Positions 8,734 to 12,912 of a DNA stretch of 12,912 bases are shown here, piece by piece. The DNA lies in assembly GCA_015501075.1 (NCBI GenBank), contig JADNYJ010000798.1:1-12912 (forward strand). The letters run 5' to 3'. This stretch comes from Gymnopilus junonius (Eukaryota; Basidiomycota; Agaricomycetes; Agaricales; Galerinaceae). A program made the position numbers and the translations under genes. The notes under the pieces are model-generated. The model was not told where the DNA came from. It saw only the letters and a list, made by a program, of their open reading frames with translations, and searched no databases. Position 1 is the stretch's first letter; the number at the start of each line of letters is the position of its first letter.

Positions 8734-10545
8734 GCATGGAATAGTTTTACGCGTCGTGTATATTAGAAACTGCTTTTTCCTTTTTTTTTTCCTTTTTTCG
8801 CATCTTTCTTGTAATATCACCTCGAATTGCATAAACGTCGTTCAAATTTTCAGACAGAAAAGAAGAAATGTACTACGAAGAAATCTGTCGATGTTGAATG
8901 GGAGAGAAGAAAAATACCTGATGCCCTTCCAAATAGTAGGAAAACTGCAGTCATGTATATGGCAACAATTTCAACGTTGAGAGGAAAAGATTAGTAGGGG
9001 AGACAATGGGTTTGGTGGAGTAAAGAAGTAACGCCGAAACTTGAAAGATTAGCTTGAGCCTAGGACGAACGGTTTCAATCTGGCACCTGAGTCCGTATAA
9101 GATATAAGATGATTTGGCCGAGGCCCGGCTGAAGCCTAAAAAATCAAACGTGCCTCACGAAGACCGCAGGCCAGTCTTGGCTTGATCTGAGAAATGTCTG
9201 CACATGAAGTGCCTTGGAATTGGCGGCAAGGATGGAGTATTCACTGGAGTTTGGAAAAGGCCACCGGTTCAAGAATTATGCAGTGAACTTGGAAAATTTT
9301 CAACCAATGCCATGTGAAAGCAATGAAGGTATCGAATTTCATAGTCGTGATGCCAGAGCCTGAGAGCCTGAGACCAGGGTGAAGGCACCTTTTCGTCATT
9401 CTTAGAATTTCTTGAGAAGAAAACATCATCACGAGTGACATAATCAATTAGAAGCATTGCTGGAAATATACAAGTGACCGTATCAGATCCCGAGGATTTG
9501 GTTCATTGGACGGATTCCCGATCCATTGCGTGTTGGAATGAAGTGAGTTCAAGTTGTTGGTATTAGAGTATACGTATCAAGATTGTAGCTTGTAGCCAGA
9601 GTAATAGGAAAAGCTCAGCCTCTGAAATTTGAAACTGATTGAAATGGAGCTCGATGCTTGAAGCTGTGTGTGGCGAGGGTATTATTTCCGAACAATAGCA
9701 CGGCGTGGATATGAGGTGCAGTAGTAGGCTGGTTCTTCGAGGACAGCAAGGCTTAGCGCCTTTTACACGGAACATGAAACCTTGATGAGATGTTGGACAA
9801 GAGGCATGCACGACGGAATATTGATACATATACACAGGTTTTGAGAGAATCACAATGTACGGTGCACGCCATATCGATGATAAGAAAAAAAAAGATGGTG
9901 TCGGATAGAGTGAACGTTTACACGATGCAAAAGGGTACAGTAGGTCCAGGGACGGAGGAATATACATAGACTGTTCAGGGCAATTTTTTAAACGATTGAA
10001 TTGAATTGTACCGCGCAAACGAGGCTATCGGAACCGGCGGAAGCGGAGACAACGGTGCTAAGAACGAGGGCCTATGAATACGAAGCCGGGGAAGGGGCAT
10101 GCTGAGGTGCAGGGAGAGTTCAGGACGCTCTAGATCCTAAGACGGGGAGTGTGGGAAGGGGAGCCCTGGAACGACCAACGAACTTGATAAGACTGGTGTG
10201 GTCGATCAATGGCAAGTGATGGACAGTAGTGCATTGATATGAAAAGAGGCTTTCGCCAGTGAAACGAAGTTGGAGGGGTTGCAGTGCCGAGTGGATGGGA
10301 CCCCGGGGAGTGGCATTGAAAGTCCGCTACACGCGTCAGTTGGTGAATGAAGGAAGAGAATGGATCGATTGATGCAGTTGTAGTAGAGAAAGGCTGCTGG
10401 GTAGAGAGAGTGGTCGGGGTCCGTGCGGTTGTACTTGAGTGCAGTTGGATGTCATTGGTTGTCGCCAGCGACTCTCTCTTGTGTCGATCCTGTCCTGCGA
10501 CCGAGCTCGCAAAATCTAAGTTTTCTGGTGTCTGGACAACCGTAA
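8734..10545. other. Gene-free interval (about 1.8 kb)
   Basis: No supported coding exon is visible on either strand. The interval starts with a T-rich tract, is AT-rich to about 10,000, and turns purine-rich on the plus strand from about 10,020. Open frames here (151 codons at 9563-10018 minus, 161 codons at 10130-10615 minus) have composition expected of antisense or non-coding DNA, and the latter runs into the ataxin-2 start codon. The last few hundred bases presumably hold the ataxin-2 promoter. No tRNA, snRNA or repeat-element structure was recognised. Confidence 0.5.
8774..8798 (+). repeat. T-rich low-complexity tract
   Basis: There are three T runs of 5, 10 and 6 bases separated by CC. 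It lies about 40 bp after the stop at 8733, where transcript 3' ends often fall. It is a simple-sequence tract whose exact length may be unreliable in an assembly. Confidence 0.8.
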
Positions 10546-10594
10546 CTTTTCTTCTTTTATTTTCAAGCTTGTGCTTCTTTTCTTTTCTGTCTTG
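10546..10594 (+). promoter_or_regulatory. Pyrimidine-rich tract before the ataxin-2 start
   Basis: The plus strand here is mostly C and T (for example CTTTTCTTCTTTTATTTTC and CTTCTTTTCTTTTCTG) and ends about 12 bp before the ATG at 10606. CT-rich blocks just upstream of the initiation region are common in filamentous-fungal genes and usually mark the core promoter or transcription start. No TATA box is evident, as expected for a housekeeping gene. Confidence 0.45.
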
Positions 10595-10605
10595 TACTTG
10601 ATTCC

Positions 10606-12912
10606 ATGGCCACATCTGCCCGCCAATCCAAAGCGGCCAGGAAAGCGCCTCCAGAGCAATCTGCAGCTCGGTATGTTCTCCAGCCCGTCTCTCCTGCTCC
10701 CTGCTTATCCTCCATCCAGCCGCACCTCGGCCTGGGGCAATAACGCCCGCTCCTCGCCGACCTACTCTCCGGCCAATGCCCCTCCCCGCCAGCAGCAGCA
10801 GCCACAGTCGCCCCCAGCAGCACCGGCCGCCCCTGCACCTCCTCCGGCCTTCCCACCGCTCGCCCAGAATCCGCCCGCCCCCTCCTCTCCTGCTCCGGCC
10901 TCCCGTGACCGCGTTCTGCAGTCCCTCTCTGGCTTGACCGTACGTCCATTCATCTCTTTTGATCGTGATCGGCTCGCCTCAATGACCTCACTCCCAAAGG
11001 GCACCACTGTTACTCTCGTCACCAAGACTGCCCTGCGCTATGAGGGCGTCGTTGCCTCCACCGCCTCCACCGAGGGCGATACCACCGGCGTCACTCTCAA
11101 GGATGTCAAGGATGTCTCCAACCCCGGCGCTCCTCTCAAAGACTCGCTCTTTATTGCGGCCACCAGCATCGAGACCTACACCTCGGGGCCTGCAGATGCT
11201 CGCCCCACCAACGGCGATTGTGAGTTTTCTCTCCATCGATCTGCCTCTGAACCGGCTCGACTGACTGGTCTACTTGTGTTATTCCATGTACAACACCTAC
11301 TTAGCTTTCCGCACAGACATTGATATCAGTGCCAAGAAGGGTCTGCCTCGTGAACGCGATTTGCAAGCATGGGTCCCAGCAACTGGCGACCCCGTCGCTC
11401 TCACCGGCGACGACGAAACTTTCGGACCCTCCAGCGGCAACACCTCGTGGGACCAATTCACCGTTAACGAACAGCTGTTTGGCGTGAAAGCGAGCTTTGA
11501 TGAGAATGTCTATACTACTCCGCTTGACAGAAGCGCTCCCGACTACAAAGAGCGCGAGAGGAAGGCTCAGAAGATTGCTAATGAGATCCTCGGCGTGCGT
11601 TTACCAACAATTTTTTTTTCTTTATTTTGGAAAAGCTAATATTGGATCTTGACAGACTACCACCAATAACCCCATATCGCCGAGGAACGCGGGCTTGTGG
11701 ACGATAGCGGTGTCAATGAAGAAGACAAGTGAGATACTATCGAGCATCCTTATACCGACTGCCTCTGAATTTGCGCTTTTTTACATAGATACGGAGCTGT
11801 TGTCAGAGGACAGAATGCTTACGTCCCTCCAGGCGCACGGCGTCCACAGCCTGCTGGTTCTGTCCCCGCTGCCACGACCACTGTGGCACCTTCTGAAGCC
11901 AAAGCTGAGGTTCCCAAGGTAGCGGTCAACGGCCCAGATGGTGCTACAGTATCTGCAAAGGCTCAGTCGCCGCCTTCTTCCAAGGGTGCCTCTCCTGCAC
12001 CGCCTGCTGGAGCTATCAAGGTAAGTTTGGGTGGTTATTCTTGCACGTGTTTGTGATATAAGCTATCTTTTCCTAGCCTCCTGCTGATGCGCTTCCTGCG
12101 TTCCGCGATTTCGTGAAAGATGAAAAACAACGATTGACCCAGAAACGCCAGGCTTTGTTCAAGAACGAGGTAGATAAGAGGATGGCTGATTTGATCAAGT
12201 TTAGTCAGTCCTTCAAGGTTGGTTTAAATCATGATTCCCTTTTTTGCTATTATTTACTTTATGACATAGTTGAACAAACCAATTCCGGACGATCTTGTTC
12301 CTATCCTTGCCAAAGACGAAGAAAGCAGAAGCAGATCAAGGAAAAAGCCAAACAGGATGCATTGGACGCCAAAGCACGAGCTATCGGTGCTTCAACGCCT
12401 ACCGTATCGTCTAGAGGTGTTGGTGTAGGCATCACCGCCGCGCCTTCAGCGAAGGGAGCTGCTCCTGCCGGTTCCAACGCCAAGGCGGCGGGCAAATCAG
12501 GCGCGTCGGGTAATGCTACCCCAGCCGTTACTGCTGCTTCTGCTTCCAACACCGCTGCTTCTTCGTCTTCTGCCACCCCCGCAATCAGTAATCTCAAGCC
12601 CTCTTCTGCTGCACAGCTTGCGGCGTTAAAAGCAGCGGCGGCTGCAACGCCCGGTCCAAAGAAAATCTCGATGTTTATTCCCCAAATCCCGCCCTTCAAA
12701 GGTGGTAGTAAGCCTAGGACGTTTTCGGGTGGTGTTACTAGCGCTGGTGCTGGGACGGGGTCGAATGCGAATGCGAACGGCGCGGCGACGAAGAATGGGA
12801 CGTTGAATACGAATGTGAACAAGGTGGCTTCGCCTGTGTCGCCTAATACTGCTGCAGCGCAGAATAGGCTCAACGTGAACGCGTCGTCGTTCAGGCCGAA
12901 TCCCAAGGCGAG
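10606..12912 (+). CDS. PBP1: Ataxin-2/Pbp1 homologue, eight exons visible, 3' end outside window
   Basis: Pbp1/ataxin-2 proteins bind RNA and Pab1, influence poly(A) tails and join stress granules in the cytoplasm. Exons: 10606-10670, 10720-10939, 11000-11219, 11305-11594, 11656-11728, 11789-12020, 12077-12217 and 12270 onward. All seven introns are GT-AG (49-85 nt). Residues 1-95 start MATSARQSKAARK and turn proline-rich with a short Q4 run. The Lsm/SM-ATX domain is about 96-165 (GTTVTLVTKTALRYEGV, then GVTLKDVKDV). LsmAD is about 233-310 (FDENVYTTPLDR, HIAEERGLVDDSG, NEEDKYGAVVRG), then NAYVPPGARR, an alanine/serine-rich linker, ISMFIPQIPPFKGG and a PAM2 motif. The frame is broken twice, by one missing base at 11670-11673 and another at 12322-12324. 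Everything on both sides fits the family. The start has T at -3 but matches the conserved N-terminus. Confidence 0.9.
11670..11673 (+). other. PBP1: Frameshift site 1 in ataxin-2 (LsmAD domain)
   Basis: Exon 5 enters in phase 0 as TTTNN and should continue PHIAEERG. The CCCC run here leaves the second part one base out of frame, while five Cs would join both. The other frame upstream contains a TAA (11667-11669), so moving the acceptor cannot repair it. The base count of the exon (73, where 74 is needed) also fails to match the phase of exon 6. Confidence 0.8.
12322..12324 (+). other. PBP1: Frameshift site 2 in ataxin-2 (exon 8)
   Basis: Exon 8 opens in phase 0 with LNKPIPDDLVPILAKDEE. The GAAGAAAGCAG that follows is one A short of GAAGAAAAGCAG, which would lead into KQKQIKEKAKQDALDAKAR and the long open frame to the window edge. 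No splice signal pair lies between the two segments. Confidence 0.78.
12869..12901 (+). other. PBP1: PAM2 motif of ataxin-2
   Basis: The encoded LNVNASSFRPN fits the PAM2 pattern (L-N-x-x-A-x-x-F-x-P) that binds the MLLE domain of poly(A)-binding protein. The preceding R and following PKA also agree with fungal Pbp1 proteins. It sits at the right edge, in the same frame as the exon 8 open frame after frameshift site 2. Confidence 0.85.

Noticed and set aside
9563..10018. 151-codon minus-strand open frame with hydrophobic, serine-rich sequence
   Set aside because: There is no recognisable motif or family-like pattern, and the region is AT-rich and surrounded by non-coding DNA.
10347..10601. 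84-codon plus-strand open frame ending just before the ataxin-2 ATG, a possible upstream ORF
   Set aside because: It lies mostly upstream of the likely transcription start in the pyrimidine tract, and its C-terminus is simply the translated CT-rich tract.
10130..10615. 161-codon minus-strand open frame
   Set aside because: It overlaps the ataxin-2 start codon and reads the pyrimidine tract as lysine/arginine-rich sequence. It has no domain and no splice support.
10790..10805. Polyglutamine tract as in human ataxin-2
   Set aside because: Only four consecutive Q codons followed by P and Q. This is not an expanded or notable repeat.
10563..11236. Minus-strand open frames opposite ataxin-2 exons 1-3, rich in glycine and arginine
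   Set aside because: They are shadows of proline/alanine codons on the plus strand.
12301..12906. 201-codon minus-strand open frame, alanine-rich and hydrophobic
   Set aside because: It is the antisense of the GC-rich alanine/serine coding region of ataxin-2 exon 8. Its low-complexity composition is explained by that.

Overview
The window looks like nuclear DNA of a mushroom-forming basidiomycete (Agaricomycetes). Its genes carry many short GT-AG introns of about 49 to 85 nt. Two F-box genes are of types that are strongly expanded in Agaricomycetes. A Pbp1/ataxin-2 gene ends in the form usual for fungal orthologues. I see no bacterial, viral or transposon genes, no tRNA or rRNA, and no CRISPR array. 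The species cannot be named from this sequence.

Layout. Positions 1-1335, minus strand: the N-terminal 426 codons of an unrecognised, probably disordered acidic/serine-rich protein, in two exons, running off the left edge. 1336-2027: gene-free. 2028-3638, minus: a degenerate F-box/leucine-rich-repeat-like gene whose reading frame is broken by about eight single-base indels, although two of its introns still splice correctly. 3765-5627, minus: an intact 620-aa F-box protein with a TATA box and a probable 5' UTR intron. 5865-7920: about 2 kb without a recognisable gene. 7921-8733, plus: a probable 5' UTR intron, then a broken gene with a 76-bp tandem repeat and a strongly hydrophobic, glycine-rich C-terminus. 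8734-10545: gene-free, mostly AT-rich. 10606 to the right edge, plus: the ataxin-2/Pbp1 homologue in eight visible exons, with Lsm, LsmAD and PAM2 elements.

Functional picture. The genes do not form a pathway. The intact F-box protein is expected to act as a substrate receptor of an SCF ubiquitin ligase. Pbp1/ataxin-2 is expected to bind RNA and poly(A)-binding protein in cytoplasmic mRNP and stress granules. The most useful observation is the pattern of apparent single-base losses. Two fall in the otherwise well-preserved ataxin-2 gene, at a C run in the LsmAD domain and at an A run in exon 8. More fall in the degenerate F-box gene and in the hypothetical gene near 8.3 kb. These are either assembly indel errors or real gene decay, and the two explanations can be separated experimentally. 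I found no convincing novel defence or mobile system.
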